This document shows positions 21,599-35,500 of a DNA stretch of 64,000 nt, piece after piece. The notes beneath the pieces were generated by a model that saw only the letters and a program-made list of their open reading frames with translations, did not search any database and was not told where the DNA came from. Position 1 is the first letter of the stretch, and each line of letters begins with the position of its first letter. The stretch comes from Nipponacmea schrenckii (taxonomy: Eukaryota > Mollusca > Gastropoda > Lottiidae): positions 29,250,317 through 29,314,316 of the forward strand of contig CM060202.1 in the NCBI GenBank assembly GCA_030562195.1, given 5' to 3'. The position numbers and the translations under genes were made by a program.

Positions 21599-22666
21599 GG
21601 GGGTTGACAACCCTAAACCTATGTACAAAAAATAGACGATTTCAACCACTTCTTTTCCACCTATCTGAAATATTTAAATATCAATGGAAAGAGGGGACTT
21701 TCAGCTATCCAAAAATATAAAATTTATTTCTTTATGACATTTCAACTTTAAGAAATAGGGTATGAAAGATGAACGAAAAAAACGTCAATTATTCCCTTAA
21801 AATTAGCATATCTACTAGGCTATTTAATATAGAAGGTTGAAATTTTGCACAACGCAAGTCTACATGTATCTCTACAAAATTACGTTGGCTTTTTGGAAAA
21901 TTTTGTTTTGTTTTGAAGATATTGATAGAAATCAAAATTTTGCGAGTGCATTTACGAAAAATTAAATTTTTAAAAAACTATTCATTTTATAAAAAAAAGC
22001 CAACGTAAAGTTATAGAGGACATCGTAAGCTTTAGCTGAAGCCAAAGTTTGTAAAAATCGGATAAATTGTAAGCGAGATATGCTTTTGGAAAAATGGCAT
22101 TTTTTTTCAACATTTTGCAAACACATGTAAACCTTACGTAATTAACGACCATGTTGTTAAAAGATTGTCTTTCATGCTGTAGAAATCTTTAAGCACCTTT
22201 TAGACATCGATATGCACCGATATCCACACAATTGGAGTGCTAAAACAATGGTTTAGCACATGTTAAAACACCCCTACCCACCAATCATAAAATTTTCTTT
22301 GTTTACATGTGACGTAATGATTTATGGGACATCACGTGACTTCTGGATTCCCCCGATACACAAACTCTTACTTCACGTGCCGATATTAACAATAACTGAC
22401 CGGCAAACGTGGAGAATGTTTATTTAGCCGATGACGTTGTATTCACAAATGTCAACTGACACCGTAATTTGTACGTCTACATAGAGGAATACCCCGTTTT
22501 GTTCTATAAATAGATTATCTCTGCGGACAGATATCAGACGAACTACTGAAGCGATTGAGCTAAAATTTTTACTAGATGAGTTTCTTTTAATGCCAAATAG
22601 AATGGATATAAAGTTAATACGTTTCTTGACTGAAATACACCTCGAACGATAAGGTTGTCAACCCCA
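21599..22666. mobile_element. TTAA-flanked non-autonomous DNA transposon, about 1.07 kb
   Basis: The two ends carry inverted copies of GGGGTTGACAACC, each directly bordered by TTAA (21595-21598 and 22667-22670). A TTAA duplication is the hallmark of piggyBac-type insertion. The interior is AT-rich and has no transposase-like open frame, so it would depend on an enzyme made elsewhere. An internal perfect 15-bp inverted repeat (TTACGTTGGCTTTTT at 21880-21894, complement at 21994-22008) could form a hairpin. Known piggyBac ends often begin with C rather than G, so the superfamily is inferred from the TTAA only. Confidence 0.6.
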
Positions 22667-22670
22667 TTAA

Positions 22671-25440
22671 CCCGTTTCATACACACCCTACCATCCTATG
22701 AACATTATTTGTAAAATTTGAATTATTTGAATGAACGCCTCTCACTGCACAGATTAACTAGAGATCTTTTGTTCATTGTTCATATTCAACACAGGAAGTT
22801 GAAGTTCACGCCCTTTACATTTTTGTGGTTAGTTGAAAAAATTGAATGATTGAAAAAAATACAAATTTAATGCAAAAAGACATTTGATACTATTGCCTTT
22901 CAATATTCATAGTACATAGCTCAGGGACAAATCAACACACCTCTCTTATTCAGACTCATTCAACTGATAAATTTCTTTTTATTCTTTCTGTATGAACTCT
23001 GAATGTAAATCAGTGAAAGGTTGAAAGGGAAAAGTCGCGTTATTAAACCAAGGATATTTTGTCGAAAAATATCTTCCCTCCTTTTTACACTGAACTTGAA
23101 CTTTCTGATTTTTGAATCTGAGACGTTTGTCAATGATGATTGTTAACTACGTGTATTTTATTATTTGGACAACAGACAAGGTGTGGCCTTTCAGTTACAT
23201 GTGAAAACACATTAAAACCTTAATTTAATGTCACAAAAACAACAAATATTTTGACATGTTGACAAATTTTAAGAATAAAGAATGGATCATTGTCAAATAA
23301 TATTAAACATTTTGAGATTATTAAAATATGTGTAAAATATCAACCACACACGTCAACGCCTGTATAGCGTTATAAAAACTGGAAATGCCATTCAGTGTGT
23401 AATGAGGAAAATGTATTCAAGACAATAACAAGGGTTTATCAAGGTGGTCCAATTTAATGTTACGATTTTTACTTCATTGTAAGAAATTGGAACCATTGTG
23501 AAAGATTGACACACAATGCTGCCATCCTAGCAAAATTTTGCTTCTTGCACACTGCACAGAGTTGATTATTTTCTATTCATTTTATCCATTATCAGCTTCT
23601 TTTCCCTCTCTTTCTAAATTCGAAGAATGCTGAAGTGACATAAAGACACCTGGTCTAATATAAATACCAACAGAGGTCACAGGGTTCATCTTTAATTACT
23701 TCCAAATATTCACCTCATAAAATCCGACCTCTGTATATTAGGGTTGACCTATGACCTGTTAATCTGACCCCTATATTCGGGACAACCTGCCGAGAATAAA
23801 GCCCTGGTCAAACTTCCTACACAATACCACCTGACAATAGTTCAATTATAATAAATCTTAATATGTCCTGCTGGTTTTAATACAAAATCTGAGTTTTTGT
23901 AATTGAGACATCTAAATCAGAAACATTATTTGTGGTCTGTATTCTTTGTTTAAAGATTAGGATTATTGGACTTAGTTTAGCTCTCATCACTCCTGTTATA
24001 TGAGTAACAAATGGTGCTCAATTCGAATTTGAAAAGTTGATTTATATTAGCTGTTTGAACCGTGGGGTACAAGTGGGGATTCAAAAAGAATAGGGTAACG
24101 GTTGGGTGAGGGGGGTTGGGTGAAGAAAAGGTGTGGTGAAGGTTGGAGTGAAAAAAGGGGTGGGGTGAGGTTAAGAGAAGGGTGGGGTGAAGGTGGGTAA
24201 AGTGGCAGATTAATTTAATGGATTGATATTCCAAATATGATGTGTCATCACAATTAACATAAATACGTAAAATCAAGATAAAAATATCTACAAAAAATGT
24301 TGAGTGGGTACAAATTATTTATTTGGGGGACAAAAGACCTAGAATATTTGATTCAAATGAAATAAAAACACTCCCCAAAAAGTGACCTGTATGTTATTAT
24401 GACTTGTGGTGATTTGTTTAGGTACAAAGGTCAATTATAGTGTTAGTATTATCATTACCTGAAGCAACCTGTCAATCAACTTTATTATGACACCTGATCT
24501 ATTGTTGTTTATTATGTATTTCATTTGTTTATCTTATTTACTATCATTATACATGCTCAATTGAGATCGCTAAATCAGACGCAAAAACAAATTTCAGTCA
24601 CCAAATATCTTGTCCAATCATGACAAAAACAGGAGTAATAATCTAAAGTAGTGGACTCCTCAAAGAGAAGTACCTTCAGGTGTTTCGAATAGAATAAGCT
24701 ATCATTCGCTAAGTGGAACAATACTATACACAATATCTTAATAATTCCTTAACCATGTCCAAAACAAGACAAAATTAGAAGTAATAATTGTATAGTAGTG
24801 GTCTCCTGAAAGAGAAGTACCATCAGGTGTTTCGAAAAGAGTAAGCATTCAATTGCGGCACACTTTCCAACAGTAATATCACTATAACAATTGTTAACCA
24901 ATGTGCAAAAAATCGTATTTAAAACATACAAAAAATAAAGAGTACCAGTAGTATAGGAGTGGACTCCACAAACGAAAAGTACCATCAGGTGTTTTGAAAA
25001 AAGAGTAAGCATTCATTTGCTAAGTTCAACACAGCCTCAACATGTATATAATAATAGTTAAAATGAAGAGATATACACAGGATCAATTCATACCTGTTAA
25101 ACAAATCAGACAAAATACCAGAAGATCAAATGCATTTTCTCCTACAATTCACCGATATTGGACAAAAAACTCCATTAAAGTTCCCGATGATGATAATAAA
25201 CAACAAAGTGGGACAGTGATTAGAAATAAAGGGCGAGTAATTACAAGTAAAGGGAGATAATTGAAGGTGTGAATTAGCGTGTGTCAATATAATAAAAGGT
25301 TGTCATTCTATCAGGTACATCTCACACTGGGTGTCAAAATCTTCAGTCTTCACCTTAAACTAGGTCAATTACATTAACGTCTTCAATTTCTAAAAATCTT
25401 TAAATGACAAGGAAAAGAAAGCCTGACATTTAATTATTCA
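22671..25440. other. Intronic, with a G/A-rich patch and three S3 copies
   Basis: Non-coding. About 24065-24200 is purine-rich with repeated GGGTGGGGTGA-like words. Three tandem S3 copies at 24645-24705, 24795-24855 and 24950-25015 each carry GTGGACTCC and CAGGTGTTT, about 150 bases apart. The plus open frame at 25042-25260 follows the third copy and has no recognisable domain. Confidence 0.65.
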
Positions 25441-25449
25441 TTGTGACAG

Positions 25450-25672
25450 CTTTATAAAGAGACATTTACGAGACATTATAAAGAGATATTTTCAAAGAGA
25501 CATTTAGAAAAAGACATTTACAACAAGACATTAACAAAGAGACACTTACAAAGAGACATTTACATGGAGACACAAATAGACACTTACAAAGAGAATTTTA
25601 CAAAGGGGCACTTACAAAGAGACGACATTTACATAAAGGCACTTACAAAGAGACATTTACAAAGAGTATTTG
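25450..25672. repeat. Short tandem repeat of about 14 bp, irregular
   Basis: Many copies of AGACATTTACAAAG and AGACACTTACAAAG with small indels. Confidence 0.85.
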
Positions 25673-26394
25673 TCTCATCCTTCAAAATCATTCAAATATT
25701 CATGATTTCTAATGTTCTTCATTCTACTGCATAACTTCAATAATTATTATTATTTGAAAGGGTAAGATCCTGTTTTCACCCACCATCAGTAAATGCCCAA
25801 AGATGTATCATAAATACCAACAATAAACTAACTATTAACTTGGTAAGAACTGTTGACATGTGACATGTTGTAAATTAAGTATTTGAAAACTAACTGCAGA
25901 CCTATCATCATTTTTATCAATCATTATATTAAATATTTTTTCTTTTTAAGTGGGAATTGTAAGGAGAATTTTGTATATACATTTGTTGATATTTCTTTCA
26001 GATGGTCATTATCAGTATTTCTTTTATTTCTGTTTACTACCTGAACTAACAGCACTTTGAAATATATAGTTCTAGCTCTATGACCTAGGACCAGTGCTTT
26101 ATCAACTTAACACTAATGAATATAAATATTATGACAGTAGAATGATTGAGGTTAAGTTTTATACCAGCACCTACTAAATGTCAATCAGAGACCAGTTGAT
26201 ATTGGACACAAATTACTCTAGGCTATAAAACACCTACTATAATATTTTACTGTTATTGGTATAGTAGGGTGATATCATATCAAAATGGTCAGTAAATGTC
26301 ACCAACCTGAACTAGCTTATATGCCCCTGAAATGCTGAAATGTCTCAAACTGAAAGTCCTAATGCAATTCGGTGGTCAATTCTGTTCCTTACAC

Positions 26395-26685
26395 TACAAC
26401 CAGGGCACTGTCAGGTGTTCAGAGAAGGATGGCACTGTCAGGTCAGGTGTTCACACTACAACTAGAAAAGGGTGGCACTGTCAGGTCAGGTGTTCACAAT
26501 ACAACCAGAGTTGGGTGACACTGTCAGATGATCACACTACAACTAGTTCAAGGTGGCACTGTCAGATGATCACACTACAACCAGAGCAGGGTGGCACTGT
26601 CCGGTGTTCACACAACAACCAGAAAAGGGTGGCACTGTCAGATATTCATCTTCCAATCAGAGCAAGGTGGCACAGTCAGTAAATA
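26395..26685. repeat. Minisatellite of 37-39 bp, 7-8 copies
   Basis: Units contain GGTGGCACTGTCAG, GATGATCACACTACAACCAG and a variable end (AGCA, TTCA, AAAA). The plus open frame at 26332-26682 is a read-through of this repeat. Confidence 0.88.
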
Positions 26686-28050
26686 ATTGCTCTTCATCAT
26701 GTGACCCTTTTTAGCATTCAATAAGCAATAAGCTTTGGTAAATACAGGGCCAGATGATCCTTTTCTGATCTGGAATTTGTCCATTTGTCCAATAATATTC
26801 CTTTGGTTAGTGAAACTGTGTGTATAACTACAAAGCTAGACATCCACATAGCTGATGTTTTTTTCTTTCTGATACCTGGGTTAAACTTGACATACCTTAC
26901 AAGGAGTCCATATAGCTAATAATGTTTATTAGGTTATTAGGTAACATTATAAAACCTTGTAAGGTTCAATTTCTAAAAAATAATATTTATCTATAGGGAG
27001 TAGATTATTCTAAAAATTTACCCGAGTTACGATAACTCTTATTAACAAAAGAATAAAGGTCTGTTGTTTTCATAACTCAGTTTTTTTTTCATATTTTTGA
27101 GATAATATGCGATAAGTCATACAATAAGATATCAAATATGAAATCTATATACATCTATACAGTATATAGGAGATAAGATTTGCATATTTGATAGTAATTG
27201 AATTAAGGCATATAAACCATCTTTTAAGACAAGTTTCTAAAGCTTGAAGTAAAGCTGACATTGCTCAAATTGAGTCGTAAACACAAACTTAACATCACCA
27301 ATTATGATCAAGTAAATATCAACATGACAACACAGCTATCCATGATGTCATTTGCTTGGTTACGTTGTACAAATGGCGGCTGTGGGTTCTGATCTCGATT
27401 GGTGTGTGAAAGTCTGATGACCTTGAATAAATCATCTACGATTCCAGTCTACTCAGCTGTAAATAGGAATATGATCCAGGAAGGAGAAATACCAAGAGGT
27501 TTGGTCAAGGACCAGCTGGTATAAAGGATCCTTAATTGTGTGCCTATATTGTTTCATTCATTCTTTCTGTCATTCTCAGACATGAACTTGAGCTATTGAT
27601 GCACTGAAGTGCAGCCAGTGAAACCATCTCCCAAATGACTCCTAAACTTTGGCAGGTCTGTAGATCATATCAAATTTTATCTTGTCTACCTGCAATATGA
27701 CTTAACGAGCCATGCCATATGTTTTCACTCTCTAACTTTAAAGGTAACTTTAGCACCATCAAGGGAAACAACTCATATTGTACAAACAGTTTTTTTCACA
27801 CCTTCCAGTAAACAGAATATAAATTTAGACTCAGTTGAGGTAAATCAGAAATTTTACTCATCTTTAAAGAAATTTGATGCAATTTTTTCCTACTTGTCTA
27901 TCATTTTGAAAATCCATGGAGAGTTTTTGATTGAAATCCAATCTAACTTGATAGAGAAATAACATTTTAATATTTCCAACATGGTAGATATCATGGATAT
28001 AATAAACAAGGAAAACTTTCTACACGATACAACAATAACGACAAAGGCCC
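26686..28050. other. Intronic, with an S4 fragment
   Basis: Non-coding. About 27440-27535 (plus) matches family S4: CAGCTGTAAATAGGAAT, then ACCAAGAGGTTTGGTCAAGG and ACCAGCTGG. Nothing else was recognised. Confidence 0.55.
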
Positions 28051-28069
28051 AGTGATGCAGGTCGTAGGG

Positions 28070-28430
28070 ACTGATATTGAAAGATCATTTAGTCGTTTTC
28101 TTGTTTTGACCACAATCCCTAATGACACTCCAAACCATTCGGGATCCAATCTCTATTTACACTTGAAATGCCCAAAAATGAATTGTCATACTGAAGGGAC
28201 AGCCCAATATTTTACCCATATTGATATACTTATAGTACTAAAGGGTGCTCTGACCAACATGGTACACCACACTTGTAATTCTTTAGTACCAGATCTCTAT
28301 TTACACTGAAAACGCCCCCTAAAAGAATTGTCAAGATCCGAAAACAGCCCCCTTTGTCACCAGTATTGATAGACTGATAGTATATATATATGAAAGAGTG
28401 TCTTGGCCCACATGGTACAAATTATTACCT
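28070..28430. repeat. Diverged tandem duplication of about 145 bp
   Basis: Two related blocks, about 28147-28270 and 28290-28420, share ATCTCTATTTACACT, GAATTGTCA and a segment ending ACATGGTACA. The open frame at 28052-28309 spans them without coding features. Confidence 0.6.
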
Positions 28431-28852
28431 TTAAAACCCAGTATTTACACAGCTATCAACTCATTTAGACTCTCCTGATTACCCTTCTGTATGTTTTATT
28501 ATCATTAGGTGGACAGCAAATGTTATATCTTCTAAAAATAGTAATAGACATATTTTTTCAACAAATGAGTTCACCCAGATGGTTAAGAATTGACCCAAAA
28601 TAAAACACGATTTTTTTATGTCCTATATTTTCTGCAATAATGTGTGAATATATAGATTTTATGTGGACATTTTTGAATGAAACAAATTGGAAAATGAAAT
28701 GCAGAATCTGTATCTGTAAGCAAGTCACAGTATTTTAGGTTTTTTAACATTACAAATCTAGAAACTACAAAAAGGAGTTCCAACATTGCTGAGGATAAGT
28801 CTCAAGGACGTCCTTAAACATTTGCAGACACACATTTTACTTATCTTATAAG

Positions 28853-29140
28853 ACTGGCAATTCAGGATCACTGAATGAAAATTCTAGAAGATGTCCACCA
28901 TTGAATATACAAATCTAGTGTGTACTGAAAACACCTCTAATGCTCCTAAACTTTTTTTATTTCAGCTGATGTGACTGACAAATTCAATCAGATCAGGATC
29001 CCTGAATGAAAATGATAGAAGATGTCTACCTTTGTCCAGAATATACAGTCAAACCATTTTGATTTCAGCTAAACTTGACTGGCAAATTCAATCAAATCAG
29101 AAGCCCTGAATTAGAATCGTTGAAAATGTCAAGAAAACAA
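28853..29140. repeat. Diverged triplicate of about 110 bp
   Basis: Three blocks near 28853, 28975 and 29078 each contain GACTGGCAAATTCAATCA-like sequence followed by CCTGAATGAAAAT and AGAAGATGTC. Confidence 0.65.
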
Positions 29141-29454
29141 ACAAAGAATTCCACGATATCTTCCTTTAGAAAAGGTCAACCAGATACAGACAGCAGCCAA
29201 TTCTACAAATAACAACCTCACTGCAACGCAACTGACCTGGCAGTAAAATGTCAAAGGTCAAGGTCAGTGTAAAATCATTCCAACCTGCGTTATCTATAGT
29301 AATATGTCAGTCAGTCTGTATGTAAGGGAGATAACCAAGGTGATTAAGATAAGCTTATTACGCCAAGATAAGTATGTCAAATTCACGATAAAAAAACTGT
29401 AGAATAAAACCTACAAACATGTTTTACATTTTTCTTTCAACTCATTCTAATAAC

Positions 29455-29665
29455 ATTAATGGAAATTAAATGAAGTTTTACATCCTACTCTTCTACAACA
29501 CCAAGAAGGGAGCAATGAGGGGAATATGGCCAGGAAATTCCCCTACTCATTTTCGCGATTTCAAACTTTGTGTTAATATTAACCTGCACAGCCTGTACAC
29601 ACAGGGCCTCGGTTAATTATCCCATTTGAACAACTAGATAATTTTTTAATGTCTACTGCTGCAAC
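29455..29665 (+). repeat. Family S1 element, nearly complete
   Basis: GAAGTTTTACATCCTACTCTT head, then GCCAGGAAATTCCCCTAC, GCACAGCCTGTACACACAGG and TTATCCCATTTGAACAAC. The order of blocks matches the copy at 3661-3890. Confidence 0.75.
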
Positions 29666-31870
29666 GCCCATGTAGTGTCCAACTTGGGAACCAATATGGA
29701 AACCTTTTATCAGTGCAATAATTGATATAAAGATGTGGGCAATAATGAGACAACTTTAAGGTGCACCAATATTATTTTTGAGCCAACTACAGGGACACTA
29801 CATGTCAACTACATGGCAACTACATTGCAACCTTATGTCAACTACACGCCAACTTCATGTCAACTACAACAATAATAACTTCACCCTTATCATCCTTGTT
29901 ATTCTACATGTAATAAACAAGATCTAAATCAACCGAGGAAAACAGCGATCCTGTTCTTTAAAGGATTAATCTAAATACAATATTCCATGTGTAATTCCCT
30001 ATTAATAATCAGTACATAACATACTATAATACTTCTGTCTCCTAGGTCTGGTAGAATACAGGTGGTTGAAGATTAATGATTCAGTGATTATTCTCCATAA
30101 GGAAAAGCTATACAAAGTTTACCTTAAACAAAAGTAGAGTATTAGCCAAAAGATCAATCTAGCTGTAAATCTGTAAGGATAGTAGACTTTATAACCTTAA
30201 ATCTATCTATGTAAGTCCTTAAGTAAAGTCAATTCATAAATCTCCATAAGGACATGTAATCTACAGCTGTTTGACAGGGATATAAGTACAGAAAAGGATA
30301 AACTAAACCAGCTGAAATCCCTTAATTCCATGAGATATTAATATATTAAAAGTCTGAGGTAACTCGAGATTTAAAACAGTGATAACATCTTCAAAAATTG
30401 TGAAAATTTGAAGAGACTTCTGTTTTTTTCGTAGGTCAAAATATGAAAACTTTATACCACAATCTAGATAATGTGCCCCTGGACTTAACTGAATCTACTT
30501 CACAAAAAAGAAATTCCAGCTGTTCATTTTTCACGACCAACCTTAATAGAAGGCCTAATAGGAGAAAAATATGTTTTGAAGTATGGAGACTTTATGTGGC
30601 CCAATCACCAAAACTAGTTTAAAGGTGCTTACTTGACAACTAGGGTATTCCATTTGATCAGTATGTTAGGAGCATATTTTAGAAATATTTTGAGGTATAA
30701 TTTACCACAATTTTGATAATGACAAATAACACACTGTCCCTTTAATCCCTTTAAGGAATCTTTAAAAAATCAGTGATCCTACATGAACAATAAGCCATAA
30801 ATCTCTATATGGATAAAGGTATTTCAAATCTGCCTTAAATCTGCATTAAGTAAATCCTTAGTAGGAAAGGTATTTGAAGTAACCTTAAGTGGCTGTTGAC
30901 CCTAAGGCTAGGACTGTTAGGTATGTAGTATTAACTATGACTGGGTATTACACTGAAGGCTAGGTATATAATATCTACCAGGGCAATATGTAATAACTAT
31001 GTAATATCAACCAGGGCAATAAGTAATATTGGACCACGTTATATAAGAGTATATACAGGGGTAACAGTATATTAGCAGATTAATATCAGATTAACAAAGA
31101 TTAAAATATTTCATGGTTTGCCTATCATTATAAACTTTGACTTCTTTTTTCACTAAACCAAAAATAACCCTCACCTCGTGTGAAGGGTTTGACCAATGTC
31201 TAGCTCTAGCTATGGTGGTTCAGTGAAGGTCCCGGGTTTAATCTTGGCAAATATCTTCAGATTTTTCAGTCCAGTTTTCCCCTGTCAGTAATGCAAGTCA
31301 GGGGAGCTAATATCCTTACACTACAAGCTGTGCAGGTTTAACTTACCTCAACAGTTGGAGACTGATGAAAGAATAGCTGTTGTCTTAGCAAATTTGTCCT
31401 TATTGAAAAACTCCATTCATTTTCAATGCCTAGCAATATAGACCACTATAATATCGATACCTGCTTGTTCAAAAGATCAAGCAATATTTAAGCTTACACC
31501 TATATGCATGAAAACTTCTCAACCCTTTAAAAAAAAAAAACCATAGTGAAAATATTTGTGAGCTCAAAATAAATTGTTATAAATAGGTTAATGTTACACT
31601 ATATATATACATACAGAACATGTTACCTAAAGCGTGTATTCATATTTTATAGGTTTTATATTATTACATAGTGTATAAGATTTATAAATCAGGTCTGTAT
31701 AACTAACACAGGTTTTTATTGTTACCTGTAGAGGAGGAAGTATAAATATAAAGCTCTGGTGCTGATAATGATGATCTCTAATGCAGGGCAGAGCATGCTT
31801 TCAGAATGACAATAGCCTGCCCCCTCTGGACCTCACTGATACAAAATCACATCCATATGTATCATGTCTG
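29666..31870. other. Intronic, no gene seen
   Basis: Non-coding. Short direct repeats of AACTACATG(T/G)C type at 29785-29870, a small duplicated CAGGGCAATA motif at 30980-31022, and a run of 12 A at about 31530-31541. No exon was recognised. Confidence 0.55.
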
Positions 31871-31871
31871 G

Positions 31872-32553
31872 GTAGGACCAGGTTTATCTGTAAGAGACTT
31901 GTATGGGTAGGGCCAGGTTTGTCTGCAGGGACTGGTATGGGTAGGACCAGGTTTGTCTGCAAGAGACTGGTCTGGGTAGGACCACGTTTGTCTGCAAGAG
32001 ACTGGTCTGGGTAGAGCCAGGTTTGTCTGCAAGAGACTGGTCTGGGTAGGACCAGGTTTGTCTGCAAGAGACTGGTCTGGGAAGAACCAGGTTTGTCTGC
32101 AAGAGACTGGTCTAGGTAGGACCAGGTTTGTCTGCAAGAGACTGGTCTGGGTAGGACCAGGTTTGTCTGCAAGAGACTGGTCTGGGTAGGACCAGGTTTG
32201 TCTGCAAGAGACTGGTCTGGGTAGGACCACGTTTGTCTGCAAGAGACTGGTCTGGGTAGAACCAGGTTTGTCTGCAAGAGACTGGTCTGGGTAGGACCAG
32301 GTTTGTCTGCAAGAGACTGGTCTGGGTAAGACCAGGTTTATCTGCAAGAGACTGGTCTGGGTAGGACCAGGTTTGTCTGCAAGAGACTGGTCTGGGTAGA
32401 GCCAGGTTTGTCTGCAAGAGACTGGTCTGGGTAGGACCAGGTTTGTCTGCAAGAGACTGGTCTGGATAAGACCAGGTTTATCTGCAAGAGACTGGTCTGG
32501 GTAGGACCAGGTTTGTCTGCAAGAGACTGGTCTGGGTAGGACCAGGTTTGTCC
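31872..32553. repeat. 35-bp minisatellite, about 19 copies
   Basis: Highly uniform units with GTAGGACCAGGTTTGTCTGC followed by AAGAGACTGGTCTGG. On the minus strand no frame meets a stop inside a unit, so overlapping frames of up to 196 codons stay open (31801-32622) and give the same 35-residue peptide repeat. These are products of the repeat and lack splice or start evidence. Confidence 0.95.
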
Positions 32554-35500
32554 AATTCTACCCTTTATTGGTTTTCTTTTTTTTTTGTGACCATAAACAT
32601 TCACGGAAACTATCGTTTTCAATGTTCAAATTCTTTACCATAAATCAATAACATACCAATCTTGTATTTTAATTGCCAGTAACACACGTTATCCAGTAAT
32701 TATTGGCCCAATTAAGACAATAATTTGATCTATTTTCATCCAATAATGTGTTTTATAACAACATCCAGTACAATTAACATTTTCTCTTTTTATGAGTCTT
32801 AGAATGCAAGAAAGCTCATGTTGAAAAGGAAAGTTCCTAGGAGAGGGACCCCAAAACATGATAGGCCCTGCCTGCCTTGTTAAGCCACTGACACTTTTCT
32901 ATGCCACTCTGCAACTCTGTACAGGGTCTACAAAGGTTTTTATTATTAGTAAATCTACCAGAAGTTACATTGTTCCCTGTTTGTGACTGTGCCAAGTGAA
33001 GTATGGAATATTTGATAGCTCATGTATTATTACATATTATATCTGGTATTGTGAATTAATCAACTGAAAATAGGGTCATATTTTATCACTGGGGAGAACT
33101 ATAATATATATTGTTACACCCTCCAGGTAACTTGACTAATAACAAGAAAATATTCAGATATTCTGTAGAAAGACGTCCTTTTAAAACCAGGCCATCAGAC
33201 TTGCGTAATTGCCTAAATGACATGAAATGAAGGCAGGCAAAGCCATGCAGGGTTCAATTTGGAAATTTTTTCAGAACAGCAGCATTAGTCTACCCTTATG
33301 ATAATTTCCAACTGTCAAGGGATCTTTAACTTGCACAGGCCATGGTTTATTGTCCCATCCGAATGACAAGATGCTCTTTCCATGTCCCCCCTCTAATCTT
33401 GATTACTGACAGCAAAGGGATATATAACATGAACCATTGCCTTTGTAGTTCTTGTCATAACTAGTAGAAAGTTTTCCAAAAATGCACTGGGGAGGGAGGG
33501 GTGTATTATACTATATAATATAATATACACATATTATAACTGCCAAGACTAGCTGTCAATTAACTCTGTCAATTGTGCTTGAAACTAAAATTTAGGAGAT
33601 ATGCTGCACAATTTCTACTGACTTGACTATAATATTTGATATACTTTCAAACTGCAACCAGTAATACTATATGTATCTTTGTAAATGTTCTACTCTATCT
33701 ATTCTATAGAAAGTTTTTACATGTTTATATAAATATTATCTTGACTAACATATACCCCACCCCTTTCATTGTACTCGAAATTACTAGATCATACTGTGTT
33801 TCTATGAAAATGAGATAGGGATGTTGAAAGTGCATTCCCCGATAAAGACAGATAGGTATACTTGAAAAGGGGATACAGTTTGAAAATGAGGTGGGAGTTC
33901 TTGGAAAAGAGATTTAGTTGGAAAGTCAAATAGGCTCTAGAAAGGCATTTCCTGAGAGAGAGGGATATGGGTTCTTGAAAAGGAGACTCTGTTACAAAGT
34001 AGGGTGGGGGGCATACCCTGTCTCGTGGCTTATTGGTTATTGGTTATTGTGAAGGGCCATTCCCTTAAATATGTGCCCTGTTATGAGAAATTTGAGGGGG
34101 ATTGAGAGAAGAGGGCATTCCTTAGGAACATATGATTGGTGGGTGAGGGGGGAGGGGCTGGGAGAGATTAAGCATCCAAGGAAACTGTTGTCAATTTAAA
34201 AGATAGCTGAAAACTCTTAAGGCACTACACCAATACAGTCAACCTAATTGTAAATGAATACCGGTATGGGAAAATCCAAGAAAATTTAACTCTGAGAACT
34301 TTGGCCATCTGGTAGAAAAATCTTTGAAAAAAAATTCTTTCTATCTCCCATTCTCACAGTAGGACCTACTGATGTCCTTATCTACAACCAGCCCCGTTGC
34401 CAGGACTGAATTGATACTGAGGCCATTATTTTCTGTCCTGGTTCTCCCACTACCCCAGGAAATTTCGAAAACTAGAAGCCAGGAGACAGTATTCCAAGGC
34501 ACCAAAATCTCAATAAAAAAGTTCATCTTTTTGTTTTCTATGTAAATTAATCAATCTCTGCTAACTGAAAAAGGTTTTCAGAGAAGACAACTGGTGGGCT
34601 TCATTCTCACAAGGTGGGGCCCAGCCTCCTTGGACCCCACCCTAGCGACAGGGCAGTGTACAACCCATTTTCAAAATACACTAGGTGGTCAGTAAAGCAG
34701 TAAGTAATTAGACACATGGATAAACACAATTCATTTCCTTACCTTATACTTCAATCCATTCACTTTTGTCTTAATCCCGTTAAGTTCAAGATTTTTTATC
34801 CTAGTTACAGAACTGTAACAGTACTCAAGCAGGACATTGACTAACAGAGAAATAAGGCTATGCTTGAACAACACATGTAAAAAATATTGAAAAGAAATTT
34901 GCCTCCAAATTACATTTTTTTTTAACCTATCCCTGGATTTAATCCATTATATTATAAAGAAGTAAACCTAAAAATGCAATAACAACACCATGTGAAGACA
35001 ATATAAACAAAACTTTACCCCAAATTACAAAAGACTTTTACCAATCCTTTCTAGTTCGATTTAATCCATTAATGCATGAGGTATATCCTTAGAAGCAGAC
35101 GTCCACACGATACAGAAGTCAAACAATACTTCACTAGGCCAACATATAGAAAGATAGACAACGTTACAGCTGTATAGGAGATCACACCACCTGTCATCTA
35201 AAACTTCTCTGATCTCCATCCCCACCCCCTCAATCACTGTTCCTCACCCCTAATCCTACCCCTTACACCTACCTCATTCATAAATCCTTAATCCCTGAAC
35301 AATAATCCTGATTATAGGGTCACCTGGGAAAGTAATCCGTACCAGGTGAGAGAACAAAGTGTACAGGTAAACTATGGCTATACAGTCAATGGTACACTAG
35401 CCTATCTTGTCATAGGCTGGCTGAAACCAACTAGGTGACTGTTCGACCGTGACCAGTATTTAAATACCTCAATCTGGTTAACTGAAAATACCTCTGCATG

